Positions 7,618 through 16,549 of a DNA stretch of 64,000 nucleotides are shown one piece after another. Within the stretch, counting starts at the first letter, position 1. Each line of letters opens with the position of its first letter. Below the pieces are notes generated by a model that saw only the letters and a list, made by a program, of their open reading frames with translations, had not been told where the DNA came from and did not search any database. The DNA comes from Stieleria neptunia (lineage in GTDB: Bacteria > Planctomycetota > Planctomycetia > Pirellulales > Pirellulaceae): positions 1,798,001 to 1,862,000 of the forward strand of contig NZ_CP037423.1 of NCBI RefSeq assembly GCF_007754155.1, in the 5' to 3' direction. A program made the position numbers and the translations under genes.

Positions 7618-10034
7618 TCAAACCTTATCTGGCCGTGATCGTGGACTCCTTTCATTCGGCACTCTCGTCGCGGATTCTCTGGATCGCGATGGTGGCGATC
7701 TGGATCTTCTTGGCCGCCTTGGCGCCGATCGGATACCACGAGGATTACACGACGACGTTTCGTTGGTTCGACTTGGACAACGGCACGCAGATGAAGGCGA
7801 TGCTTGCGCGGGGGCTGGTCGATCCCCAGGAATCGGACACGGCGCTGGGGCGGCTGGCCCGCACGTTTCCCGAAGACATCAAACGGAAACTTCGCCAGGT
7901 CGCCCGCGGCGAAGACGTTCGGATCGACAAGGGCGCGCTGGCCGATTCTCTGAACGAGTCCCTGGACGACGAAGACTGGTACGATGCCGAAGCCTGGCGA
8001 ACGACGGTCAGGCTGCGTGAGCTGCGCGAGTTGGACGAGGTTCCGGAGGATGAAATCAGCGAACCGGAACGTCGCCGACGGGCACGGCTGCGGATCGAAG
8101 CGGCATTGCCGGGCGTCTTCACCGCCATGTCGGCGCGGTCGATCACGCTGTCCTACGCGGGATTCGATTTTCCGGCGTTCTTTCTGATCGGCAAGGAGCA
8201 ATTTGTGTCCTTGATCAATCAATTTGTCGTCCCGATCATGATGGATTGGTTGCTCGGGTTCGCCTTGATCTTCTTAGGCATCTTGGTCACCGCGTCGATC
8301 ATTCCCGACATGCTGCAACCGGGATCGCTGCACCTGTTGTTGAGCAAACCGATCTCGCGAACGATGTTGTTGTTGTCAAAGTTCGTCGGCGGTTGTGCCT
8401 TCGTTTTTCTCTGTGTCTGCCAGTTGGTGGTCGGTCTGTGGTTGATCTCCGGGTTTCGGCTGGACATTTGGAACGCGCGGGTGTTGTGGTGCATCCCGGT
8501 GGCGGTGTTTTTGTTTGCGGTGTTCTTTAGCGTCTCCCTGCTCGCCGGGCTGCGCTGGCGTTCCCCGATTCTGTCGATCGGTGTGACGTGCATGTTCGGC
8601 GCCTTTGTTTTGGTGATCGGATTCATCGGCGGATACTTTGACGCGCTCGTTCGGGCCCCCGACCGCATCGCGCAGATGTCCTTTGACGGTCAAGACATCG
8701 TGACCGCGACGCGCGGTGGCGAACTGAAGCGATTCGACAGCGAATCGAATCAATGGGCCGACGTGATCGAAGGTGATTTCCGCCGCCGCGATCTGATCGT
8801 GCCACCGGTCCGCATCGCCCCCGGAAAGATCGCCACGGCGCGGATTCGGGGTGGTCGATTCAATCTGTACGGCAGCGGATCGCTGGACTTGTTGGTGCTG
8901 GACCGATCGCAGGACTGGAAACCCAACCCGGGACTGCGGCTGCCCAACGGGACGCGGCGATTGCTGGTTGTCGGTAACCTCCTGATCGCGCTCAACAACA
9001 CCGGGCTGATGGCAACGACGCTGGAACAGGCGTTGGACGAATCGGGAATCGACGGTGGGCAACCGGAGCCATCGTCCGACGACCGGCCCGCTGAATCCGA
9101 CAGCGATTTCGATGTCGGCGGCGCGGCGCCGAACATCGAGGTTTCGAACATCGGGGTGACGGCTTGGATCACCGATTTGATTCGCATGCAGGGCGGTGCG
9201 ACCGAAGCCTTTGACGCGATCTTGCCCCAGGGCGTCACGCTGACCGATCCGGTGCGACTGGACGTGCTTGCCGACCGCCGCTCGCTGGTCGTTTACGCCC
9301 GCGGGCGTCTGATGCGACTGGACGTGCCCGCTGGCGGTGAGCAAGCGGAGGGGGCGACCGCGACGCTGGCCGCCGATTTGATGTTGGATGACAACGACGC
9401 GGCGCGGACGACGATGGCGGCGACCGGCCGGTCGGTCTTGCTTGCCCGTGCCGACGAGCCGGTGCGTTGGTACCAGGCCGAGACGTTGGCGTTGTTGGCC
9501 GAGTTCCCCCGGCCGGAGGATCAGACGGTCGTGGCCGCAGAGGGATTGGGGGCGACCGATCAATTCGCCTTGTTGACGACCGACGGCAGCGTCTCGGTCG
9601 CGACGCGGAGCGGGGATCGGGTGGAGTTGGAAACGTTGCCACAGAGCGAGGTCACGGCGATCGAGTATGACGAGCCATCCCAGCGTTTGGCGATCGCGCA
9701 CCACATCGATTCGATCGACTTTGTCACAATCGCCGCCGACGCGACCGCTCCGGCGGCGATCGAGCGGGCCATTCGCCCCTCCCTGACCAGTTGGCGGAGT
9801 GTGGATCGGTACGTCATCACACCGCTGCGGACGCTGACGCCGCAGACGGGGGAATTGAGTCAGACCGTTGCGGCACTGGTCAGCGGAAAGACGTCGTTTG
9901 CCATCGGCGACGTGGCGCAGGACGAACAGGAAGTGGTGCAGCTAAAAATCGTTCGGCCGGTCGTCAGTTGCAGCCTCTTTTTGGCCGTGATGCTGACCCT
10001 GTCGTGCCTTTACTTCGCACGACGCGATTTTTAA
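7614..10034 (+). CDS. ABC-2 type permease with a large soluble domain
   Basis: 806 residues, two to three times a normal ABC-2 permease. An N-terminal helix (about 15-40) is followed by a charged ~150-residue segment rich in Asp/Arg, then a cluster of about five helices between roughly 195 and 345. The next ~430 residues (about 350-780) are soluble, rich in short beta-like stretches (LVVYARGRLMRLDV, YQAETLALLAEF, FALLTTDGSVSVATR) suggestive of a propeller, and a last helix (VVSCSLFLAVMLTLSCLYF) ends the protein. Partner of the overlapping ATPase gene. The soluble part sits between two helices, so its side of the membrane depends on helix count. The beta-propeller reading is inference. Confidence 0.85.
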   Translation: MIKPYLAVIVDSFHSALSSRILWIAMVAIWIFLAALAPIGYHEDYTTTFRWFDLDNGTQMKAMLARGLVDPQESDTALGRLARTFPEDIKRKLRQVARGEDVRIDKGALADSLNESLDDEDWYDAEAWRTTVRLRELRELDEVPEDEISEPERRRRARLRIEAALPGVFTAMSARSITLSYAGFDFPAFFLIGKEQFVSLINQFVVPIMMDWLLGFALIFLGILVTASIIPDMLQPGSLHLLLSKPISRTMLLLSKFVGGCAFVFLCVCQLVVGLWLISGFRLDIWNARVLWCIPVAVFLFAVFFSVSLLAGLRWRSPILSIGVTCMFGAFVLVIGFIGGYFDALVRAPDRIAQMSFDGQDIVTATRGGELKRFDSESNQWADVIEGDFRRRDLIVPPVRIAPGKIATARIRGGRFNLYGSGSLDLLVLDRSQDWKPNPGLRLPNGTRRLLVVGNLLIALNNTGLMATTLEQALDESGIDGGQPEPSSDDRPAESDSDFDVGGAAPNIEVSNIGVTAWITDLIRMQGGATEAFDAILPQGVTLTDPVRLDVLADRRSLVVYARGRLMRLDVPAGGEQAEGATATLAADLMLDDNDAARTTMAATGRSVLLARADEPVRWYQAETLALLAEFPRPEDQTVVAAEGLGATDQFALLTTDGSVSVATRSGDRVELETLPQSEVTAIEYDEPSQRLAIAHHIDSIDFVTIAADATAPAAIERAIRPSLTSWRSVDRYVITPLRTLTPQTGELSQTVAALVSGKTSFAIGDVAQDEQEVVQLKIVRPVVSCSLFLAVMLTLSCLYFARRDF

Positions 10035-10125
10035 CGCCCTATCGTTCAAGCCCAGTCTGTCGACCGTCAAGTTTGGTTATGATAGCGGCCTTCCAGTTCT
10101 CTACCCGCTAGACATCCACCCCGCC

Positions 10126-11430
10126 ATGAAACTCACCCGCCTGGTCTTTGCTGCCGCGATCGCAGCCTTTGTCACGTTGCCTCCGGTCACGCAGGCCGAA
10201 TCCCCCGACGCCTTCCAACCCCTGTTCAACGGCGAGAACCTGGAGGGGTGGCACGGGCGTCCCCATTTCAGCCCGATCAAGCTGGCCGAAATGTCCGAGG
10301 AAGAACGCAACGCCAAGCTGGCCGAGTGGCAAGCCGACGCCGAAAAGCATTGGAGCGTTGAAAATGGTGAGTTGGTCAATGACGGACACGGCGCCTACTT
10401 GGTCACCAATCAAGACTACCGTGATTACGAATTGCATTTGGAATACAAGACCGTTCCGCGGGCCGACAGCGGAATCTATCTCAAAGCGACCCCCCAAGTT
10501 CAAATCTGGGACTCCACCGAAACCGCCAAGTTCAAACTCGGTGCCGACAAGGGAAGCGGTGGGCTTTGGAACAACAGCGCGGGGGCCGCGGGCAAAGATC
10601 CGTTGGTTCATGCCGACAAGCCGTTCGGCGAATGGAATTCGGTTCGCGTCCTGCAGGTCGGTGCGCGGACGACGGTTTGGCTGAACGACCAGTTGGTCGT
10701 CGACCATGCGATCATGGAGAATTTTTGGGACCGCCAATCGCCGCTGTTCGTCAGCGGTCCGATCGAATTGCAAACACACGGCGGTGAGATTCGCTGGCGA
10801 AACCTGAAGATCAAAGAACTGAGCACCCAAGAGGCCAACAACACACTGGCGGCGAAACATGCCAATCAGTTCGAGTCGATTTTCAACGGCAGCGATCTGA
10901 CCGGTTGGGTGGGCGCGACGAACAACTATGAAGTCGTCGATGGCGCGATCGTGTGCAAGAAGGGGACGGGGGGAAACCTGCTGACGGAAAAGGAGTACGC
11001 GAACTTTGTCGCGCGACTCGAATTCCGTTTACCCCCGGGAGGCAACAACGGTCTGGCGATTCGCGCGCCCCTGAAAGGCAACCCGGCCTACGAGGCGATG
11101 TGTGAGCTGCAGGTGCTGGACAATACGGCGACGAAATATGCAAACCTTGACAAACGCCAGTACCACGGTTCGGCCTACGGCATGGCGGCGGCAACGCGAG
11201 GATTCTTGCGTCCGGTCGGCGAATGGAATTTCCAAGAGGTCACCGTCGATGGCAGCACCATCACGGTCGAACTCAATGGCACGGTGATCTTGAAAACGGA
11301 CCTGTCAAAGATCACCGACTACATGGCCGACAGCGCCCATCCCGGCAAGGACCGGCCCAAGGGTCACTTCGGATTCGCCGGCCATGGAGACGCCGTTCAG
11401 TTCCGCGGACTCTCGATCCGCGAGCTGTAA
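10126..11430 (+). CDS. secreted protein with two DUF1080 (3-keto-disaccharide hydrolase type) domains
   Basis: 434 residues. Signal peptide 1-24 (LVFAAAIAAFVTLPPVTQA then ESP). Two tandem copies of the LamG-like DUF1080 fold: about 28-233, opening FQPLFNGENLEGWHG, and about 247-434, opening FESIFNGSDLTGWVG. Both carry the family's NG..L.GW opening, a DYELHLEYK or NFVARLEFR strand and a final WRNLKIKEL or FRGLSIREL strand. The family includes 3-keto-glycoside hydrolases and is greatly expanded in planctomycetes. Envelope or periplasmic location; the sugar substrate is unknown. Monocistronic, 91 bp after the ABC permease. Confidence 0.9.
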   Translation: MKLTRLVFAAAIAAFVTLPPVTQAESPDAFQPLFNGENLEGWHGRPHFSPIKLAEMSEEERNAKLAEWQADAEKHWSVENGELVNDGHGAYLVTNQDYRDYELHLEYKTVPRADSGIYLKATPQVQIWDSTETAKFKLGADKGSGGLWNNSAGAAGKDPLVHADKPFGEWNSVRVLQVGARTTVWLNDQLVVDHAIMENFWDRQSPLFVSGPIELQTHGGEIRWRNLKIKELSTQEANNTLAAKHANQFESIFNGSDLTGWVGATNNYEVVDGAIVCKKGTGGNLLTEKEYANFVARLEFRLPPGGNNGLAIRAPLKGNPAYEAMCELQVLDNTATKYANLDKRQYHGSAYGMAAATRGFLRPVGEWNFQEVTVDGSTITVELNGTVILKTDLSKITDYMADSAHPGKDRPKGHFGFAGHGDAVQFRGLSIREL

Positions 11431-11444
11431 GGGCGATCGCCACG

Positions 11445-11600
11445 CCCGGCGTCGACGAGCCGTCTTGTTCCCGGGCTCTGCCTGGGAACACACTGTTTCG
11501 GAGGCTCCGCCTCGCGACCGCGCACCGCGTGTGGCGGAGCCACACCGGCCTTGCGTTCCCAGGTGGAGCCTGGGAACGAGTGCCCACTGCCAACCGGCCT
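11445..11600. repeat. GGCTCC/GGAGCC palindromic repeat cluster (family B)
   Basis: Contains TTCCCGGGCTCTGCCTGGGAA (split across 11466-11486), GGAGGCTCCGCCTC and TTCCCAGGTGGAGCCTGGGAA, with CACCGCGTGTGGCGGAGC between them. The same modules recur at 14561, 23492, 29600, 31348, 37674, 46366, 60132 and 62157. Fills the gap before gyrA. Confidence 0.85.
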
Positions 11601-11706
11601 TTCCACCGTTGTGAATCAGGCGTCCAAGTGGTAGACTCTCCGGCTTGCGCGAACCCGTGATTTACCGGGATTTCCGCGGTTTTCTACCTCTCCGCTAGGA
11701 CACCAC

Positions 11707-14550
11707 GTGGCAGACGAAAACGACGAAAACGGCCAAGACGAAGAGAACGGTTCGGGGGGGGCGCCGGAGCCTCAGGATGACGGCGAAAATGGCGGCCGCA
11801 GCGGTGGTGACATCGGGGGCGAGGGTGCCCTGCGGATGATCGATCTGCCGATCGAAGACGAATTGCGCGAGAGCTACCTGACGTACGCGATGAGCGTGAT
11901 CGTCAGCCGTGCCCTGCCGGACGTCCGCGACGGGTTGAAACCCAGTCAACGGCGAATTTTGGTCGCCATGAACGACCTGAACCTCGGTCCGGGCAGCAAG
12001 CGGGTCAAATGCGCCAAGATCTCTGGCGACACCTCCGGTAACTATCACCCCCACGGTGAATCGGTGATCTATCCGACGCTCGTTCGGATGGCCCAAGAGT
12101 GGAACATGCGTTCGTTGTTGATCGACAAACAGGGGAACTTCGGGTCGATCGCCGGACTGCCTCCGGCGGCGATGCGGTACACCGAAGCCCGCTTGTCGGC
12201 CGTCGCCGCGGCGATGCTGGACGACCTGAAATTGGACACGGTCGACTTCATCCCGACCTATGACGAGGCGCGGACCGAACCGACCGTCTTGCCCAGCAAG
12301 TACCCCAACTTGTTGATCAACGGGTCCGGCGGGATCGCGGTCGGGATGGCGACCAGCATTCCGCCACACAACCCGACCGAAATCTGCGACGCGGTCATCA
12401 AGCTGATCGACGAACCGGAAACCACGATCGACGAACTGTGCGAAATCGTTCCCGGTCCGGACTTTCCCACCGGCGGCATCATCTGCGGCCGCGCCGGGAT
12501 CCGCCGCGGTTACAAGACCGGACGCAGCACGATCATCGTCCGCGCCAAGTGTCGCATCGAGGAAATGAAGGGCAACCGGCACCGCATCATCGTGTCGGAA
12601 ATTCCCTATCAACAGTACCGAGACCGGGTCGTCGAGCGGATCGCCGGATTGGTCAACAACGACCGCATCAAGGGCATCTCGGGGATCCGCGACGAATCGG
12701 ACCTGAAGGAACCGGTGCGTTTGGTGATCGAACTCAAACGCAACGAAGACCCCGATGTCATCCTGAACCAGCTGTATCAATTCTCGCCGCTGCAAGACAC
12801 GATCTCGATGATCTTCTTGGCGCTGGTCGACGGCAAGCCGCGCGAATTGACGCTCAAGGAGATGCTGCAGGAGTTCATCCGGCACCGCATCACCGTGATT
12901 CGGCGACGCACCCAATTCCTGTTGGCCAAGGCGCGGCGACGCAAACACACCGTCGAAGGCCTGCTGTTGGCACTGGCCAACATCGATGAAATCATCCAAA
13001 CGATCCGCACCAGCCGGACGCAACCGGAAGCCAAGCAACGCCTGATGGGCATCGAATGCCCTGCATCGATGATGCAGCGGGCACTCGGCGACGAAGGGTT
13101 TCGTCAATTCCAACTCGAACGCGGCGAGTCGGACACCTACACCCTGACCAGTGTCCAGACCGACGAAATCTTGAAGATGCGGTTGGGGCAGCTGGTCAAC
13201 TTGGAACAGGAAAAGCTGACCGACGAGCACAAGCAGCTGCTCGAAGAAATCACCGACTACCTGGATATCCTTGGCAGCCAGGCGCGGGTCTACGGCATCA
13301 TCAAGGACGACCTGGAAGAGATGAAGCGGCGATTCGGTTCGCCCCGCCGCACCCAGATCAGCAACGAAGAACTCGGCAACATCGACCTGGAAGATCTGAT
13401 CACCGAAGAGACGATGGTCGTTTCGATCAGCCACGAAGGCTACATCAAACGCACGCCGTCGAGCGTCTACAACACCCAGCGGCGTGGCGGCAAGGGACTC
13501 AAGGGTGCCAAGACCGACACCGAAGACCCGATCGAGCATCTGTTCGTCGCCAGCACCCACGCCTACCTGCTGTTTTTGACCACGACCGGCAAAGTCCGCT
13601 GGCAAAAGGTCTATGACCTGCCGCAGTTGCCGCGTGACGCCAAGGGCCGCGCGATCGTCAACCTGCTGTCGCTCGAAGAGGGCGAAAAGATCGCCTCCTG
13701 TTTGGCCGTCCGGGACTTCAATCAAGAAGGCTACTACGTCGTGATGGCGACCCGCAGCGGCCTGGTCAAAAAGACGCCGCTGGAGCAATACAGTCGTCCC
13801 AAACGCGGCGGCATCATCGCCATCAAACTGCGCGAAGGCGACGAACTGGTGTCGGCCAACGTGATCGGCCCCGGCGACGAAGTGATCATGGTGACCGCGT
13901 CGGGGATGGCGATCCGATTCAAAGAATCCGATGCCCGTCCGATGGGACGAAACACCTCCGGTGTCAAAGGCATCTCGCTGGTCGGTGATGACACCGTCGT
14001 CGGCATGGTCGTCGCCGAACCGGATGCAACGTTGCTGACCGTCTGTGAGAAAGGTTACGGGAAACGCACACCGTTCGGGCCCAATGCGATCGCCGACGAA
14101 GACGGCGAGGCGGCGGAGACCGAAAACGGTTCCTCGTCGGCTCGCTATCGCACCCAGCGTCGCGGCGGCAAAGGGTTACGCGATATCAAAACCAGCAGCC
14201 GCAACGGGAAAGTCATCGCCATCGCTCGCGTCGACGATCACGATGAAGTCTTCCTGATGACCGGCAAGGGAAAACTGCAACGCGTCGCCGCCCGTGACAT
14301 CAGTGTGATCGGACGCAACACCCAAGGGGTTCGCATCATGAACGTCGACGCCGACGACACGCTGATCGCCGCGGTCCGCATTCCGCCGGAAGAAGAGGCC
14401 GAAGAAGGCGACGCAGTGCCGGCGCCGACTTCGCCGCAACCCGCGGCGGTCTCCACCGAATCGGCTGAGTCCGACGGGACGACCGAAGCCATCGGCGAGA
14501 GCCCCGAACCGGCCGGCGATGATGAGTCGTCCGAAGACGCCGAGGAGTGA
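11707..14550 (+). CDS. gyrA: DNA gyrase subunit A
   Basis: 947 residues from GTG 11707. Breakage-reunion domain with [17 protein letters not shown] and [10 protein letters not shown], which contains the catalytic Tyr. The quinolone region reads [18 protein letters not shown]: the Ser83 equivalent is Ser, Asp82 is Glu and Asp87 is Pro. The C-terminal DNA-wrapping propeller has the GyrA box QRRGGKG near residue 592 and a second identical box near 817, then an acidic Glu/Asp/Pro-rich tail of about 50 residues. The box marks gyrase rather than topoisomerase IV. An acidic leader of about 40 residues precedes the conserved core. gyrB is not in the window; the gene appears monocistronic. Confidence 0.96.
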   Translation: MADENDENGQDEENGSGGAPEPQDDGENGGRSGGDIGGEGALRMIDLPIEDELRESYLTYAMSVIVSRALPDVRDGLKPSQRRILVAMNDLNLGPGSKRVKCAKISGDTSGNYHPHGESVIYPTLVRMAQEWNMRSLLIDKQGNFGSIAGLPPAAMRYTEARLSAVAAAMLDDLKLDTVDFIPTYDEARTEPTVLPSKYPNLLINGSGGIAVGMATSIPPHNPTEICDAVIKLIDEPETTIDELCEIVPGPDFPTGGIICGRAGIRRGYKTGRSTIIVRAKCRIEEMKGNRHRIIVSEIPYQQYRDRVVERIAGLVNNDRIKGISGIRDESDLKEPVRLVIELKRNEDPDVILNQLYQFSPLQDTISMIFLALVDGKPRELTLKEMLQEFIRHRITVIRRRTQFLLAKARRRKHTVEGLLLALANIDEIIQTIRTSRTQPEAKQRLMGIECPASMMQRALGDEGFRQFQLERGESDTYTLTSVQTDEILKMRLGQLVNLEQEKLTDEHKQLLEEITDYLDILGSQARVYGIIKDDLEEMKRRFGSPRRTQISNEELGNIDLEDLITEETMVVSISHEGYIKRTPSSVYNTQRRGGKGLKGAKTDTEDPIEHLFVASTHAYLLFLTTTGKVRWQKVYDLPQLPRDAKGRAIVNLLSLEEGEKIASCLAVRDFNQEGYYVVMATRSGLVKKTPLEQYSRPKRGGIIAIKLREGDELVSANVIGPGDEVIMVTASGMAIRFKESDARPMGRNTSGVKGISLVGDDTVVGMVVAEPDATLLTVCEKGYGKRTPFGPNAIADEDGEAAETENGSSSARYRTQRRGGKGLRDIKTSSRNGKVIAIARVDDHDEVFLMTGKGKLQRVAARDISVIGRNTQGVRIMNVDADDTLIAAVRIPPEEEAEEGDAVPAPTSPQPAAVSTESAESDGTTEAIGESPEPAGDDESSEDAEE

Positions 14551-14560
14551 TCACCGGCTT

Positions 14561-14645
14561 AACTCGTTCCAAGGCTCCGCCTTGGAACGCTTCTGGCGGT
14601 GTGGCGCTCGACGTCGATTCTTTTGCTGCAGCTTCTGTCAACCGA
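14561..14645. repeat. family B palindrome downstream of gyrA
   Basis: GTTCCAAGGCTCCGCCTTGG (14566-14585) is a near-perfect hairpin just after the gyrA stop and may act as a transcript-end structure. It is followed by unique sequence. Confidence 0.7.
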
Positions 14646-14770
14646 TTTAGTCTCTCTCCCCCTGGGAGAGACGACGTTTGCGCAGCAAGCAAACGCCAGA
14701 GAGGGCCGGAGCTGCGAAAGTTTTGACGACTCCCGCTACGATCAAATCCGTCACTTATATAGTTGACGTC
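14645..14770 (+). repeat. ~125-bp repeat (family C), copy 1
   Basis: Contains CTCTCCCCCTGGGAGAG, then ACGTTTGCGCAGCAAGCAAACG, CAGAGAGGGCCGGAGCTGCG and ends GATCAAATCCGTCACTTATA...GACGTC. An inverted copy with high identity lies at 62632-62762. Both copies abut a family B repeat at the GACGTC end. Confidence 0.85.
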
Positions 14771-14789
14771 CCCCGCCACACGCGGTGCG

Positions 14790-14960
14790 CGGCCGGGAGG
14801 CGGGAGCCTCCATCACAGTGTGTTCCCAGGCGGAGCCCTACGCCGTGAACGATTTTGTTCCCGTGTTCTAGGAGGTGTTAGCGGCAGGGCGCGAGCCCTC
14901 CGGTTCCTCATCTTTGCCGAAACACCGGAGGGCTCGCGCCCTGCCGCTAAGAAAAAAAAC
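14790..14960. repeat. family B fragment followed by family A outer palindrome
   Basis: 14800-14850 holds GGAGGCGGGAGCCTCC and TTCCCAGGCGGAGCCC. 14877-14950 is a long palindrome: TTAGCGGCAGGGCGCGAGCC, CTCCGG, a 24-bp loop, CCGGAG, then GGCTCGCGCCCTGCCGCTAA. This is the outer arm pair of family A without the invertible centre. Confidence 0.85.
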
Positions 14961-15003
14961 GCTTGGCGTCAAAAGAGATGGCAAATCAAACGTCTGACGC
15001 CAA

Positions 15004-15882
15004 TCAACCGATCGCGCCGCAGGCCCGAAACAGCGTCAGAGCATCGACGGTCGGTTTGACATCGTGGACGCGGATGATGTCCGCGCCGGCGGCGGCCACG
15101 GCCAGCGACACGCCGAGGGTCGCGGCGGTTCGATCGGCGGTCTTGTCGCCCAGCAGTTTCCCGATGAAACCCTTGCGTGAGTGACCGATCAGGATCGGTG
15201 CATCGAGTTCGCAAAACCGCGCGGTCCGTTGCAGCAGCCGGAGGTTGTGCTCATGTGTTTTCCCGAATCCGATTCCCGGGTCCAGGCAGACTCGCTCCCG
15301 CCGCAATCCCGCACCGAGACAAAACTCCATTCGCTGTTGCAGGTACTGGTAAATCTCTTCGACCACGTCGTCATAAGTCGGGTCGTCTTGCATCGTCTGC
15401 GGTGTGCCCTTCATGTGCATGACGCAGACGCCGACCTGGGCATCGGCGGCCAGGGCCGGCATCGCCGCATCGCCTTCCAGGCCGGTGACGTCATTGATGA
15501 TTTCCGCACCGGCATCGATGGCGGCCTTGGCCACCGCGGCTTTACTCGTGTCGATGCTGATCGGAATCGACAACCGTCCGGCCAGCCCTGCGATGACCGG
15601 CAACACGCGAGCGAGTTCTTCATTCGCCGTGACCGGATCGCTGTAGGGGCGTGTGCTTTCGCCACCGATGTCGATGATGTCCGCGCCATCGGCCTGCATT
15701 TGCAACGCCAACTCGATCGCGGCGCGGGGATCGTCGTGCCGTCCGCCATCGGAAAAACTGTCCGGCGTCACGTTCAGGATCCCCATCACCAGCGGCCGAC
15801 GCTGGAACGTCAAGACACGCTGACCGATGTCCCAAACCTTGGCCGATCCGGATTGGCGCTCTGGCACCGCTGTCTTCTCCAA
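15004..15882 (-). CDS. folP: dihydropteroate synthase
   Basis: 292 residues, TIM barrel that condenses p-aminobenzoate with dihydropterin pyrophosphate in folate synthesis. All family signatures are present: MGILNVTPDSFSDGG (loop 1), DIGGESTRPYSD (loop 2), ISIDTSKAAVA, IINDVTG, VCVMHMKGTPQTMQ, LDPGIGFGKT, LIGHSRKGFIG and the final IIRVHDV. It starts six bases after the LptE-like gene's stop and is the last gene of the run that begins at 19994. Complete and unremarkable. Confidence 0.96.
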   Translation of the reverse strand: MEKTAVPERQSGSAKVWDIGQRVLTFQRRPLVMGILNVTPDSFSDGGRHDDPRAAIELALQMQADGADIIDIGGESTRPYSDPVTANEELARVLPVIAGLAGRLSIPISIDTSKAAVAKAAIDAGAEIINDVTGLEGDAAMPALAADAQVGVCVMHMKGTPQTMQDDPTYDDVVEEIYQYLQQRMEFCLGAGLRRERVCLDPGIGFGKTHEHNLRLLQRTARFCELDAPILIGHSRKGFIGKLLGDKTADRTAATLGVSLAVAAAGADIIRVHDVKPTVDALTLFRACGAIG

Positions 15883-15887
15883 AAAAC

Positions 15888-16418
15888 TTACCAGCGAGAT
15901 TCCATTTGAGAGACGATCCGTCGCGCCAAGCGGTCGATGGCTTCCTGGTTGGCCGTATCGATCGACTGGCCGGCTTCGGGGACAAAGCGAACACTTTGGC
16001 TGAAACCGATACTGTCGCTCTCACTGCTAGCCAAGCTGTTCTGCATCAACCGTCGGCCATCGCGTGCCATCCAAGTGGCCCCGACCGTGATCGCGCTGTC
16101 GAGCGCTCGCGGGTCGTCGCTGCTGGTTTCGGTCAACACGACTTTCGATTGTGCCGTGATGCTGCAGCGCAGAACCGAATCGGCGTTCGGATTGCTGACC
16201 ACCTTGTAGGGCGTTCGTCGTTCGACTTCTTTGACCAGGGCATCGGTCAATTGGGGGCCCAAGTCGTGGCGGAAGGATTCGTTGCGAACCACGGGGATAT
16301 GGACGGTGCGAATGTCACGTGGATACAGCGCCGCGGCCCCGAACTGATACGCCGAGCACCCGCCCAGCAGCAAAACCCCCCAAACTACCAAAAAGGTGTC
16401 GGACACCTTTTTGGGCAT
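15888..16418 (-). CDS. LptE-family outer membrane lipoprotein (LPS assembly)
   Basis: 176 residues from ATG 16418. Lipoprotein signal with two Lys, hydrophobic FLVVWGVLLL and lipobox LGGC (Cys21). The mature part begins YQFGAAALYPRDIRTVHIPV, then LTDALVKEVERRTPYKVV and ADSVLRCSI, matching the LptE pattern (GYH/YxF start, a central strand giving a basic helix, then a Tyr-x-Val strand). LptE plugs the LptD barrel that inserts LPS; LptD is not in the window. The start codon and residues 1-10 are encoded by a palindromic intergenic repeat (16389-16412), so the native start may have been replaced. No Shine-Dalgarno upstream. Lies between the BamD-like gene (131-bp gap filled by repeats) and folP. 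Confidence 0.72.
   Translation of the reverse strand: MPKKVSDTFLVVWGVLLLGGCSAYQFGAAALYPRDIRTVHIPVVRNESFRHDLGPQLTDALVKEVERRTPYKVVSNPNADSVLRCSITAQSKVVLTETSSDDPRALDSAITVGATWMARDGRRLMQNSLASSESDSIGFSQSVRFVPEAGQSIDTANQEAIDRLARRIVSQMESRW
16389..16412. repeat. GGTGTC-GACACC palindrome (family E), copy 1
   Basis: AAAAAGGTGTCGGACACCTT with TTT is a near-perfect palindrome. A second copy lies at 22634-22657. Translated on either strand it gives KKVSDTF, and here it encodes the N-terminus of the LptE-like lipoprotein. Confidence 0.85.
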
Positions 16419-16472
16419 CCGTCGGGAGTCCAACGGACGACGGCCCGGAAGGGCCATCGTACTCGAAAGACC
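16419..16472. repeat. family D repeat (GGCCCGGAAGGGCC)
   Basis: GTCGGGAGTCCAACGGACGA followed by CGGCCCGGAAGGGCCATCGT and ACTCGAAAG. Nearly identical to 31274-31322, and a diverged copy lies at 52915-52945. It forms the 5' flank of the LptE-like gene. Confidence 0.8.
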
Positions 16473-16549
16473 GATCGTCCTAAGCTGGGCGGTCCCTATA
16501 GCTTGCACACCAACACTCATGTTGGACTGGGGGGGCATCGGGCGGTGCA

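Noticed and set aside
8376..9704. Long minus-strand frame over the ABC permease gene
   Set aside because: Antisense of the permease coding frame with Arg/His/Gln-rich composition. No domain.
11695..13788. 697-codon open frame antisense to gyrA
   Set aside because: It is a mirror of the GC-rich gyrA codon pattern, Asp/Gln/Val-rich without any motif. gyrA on the plus strand has full family signatures.
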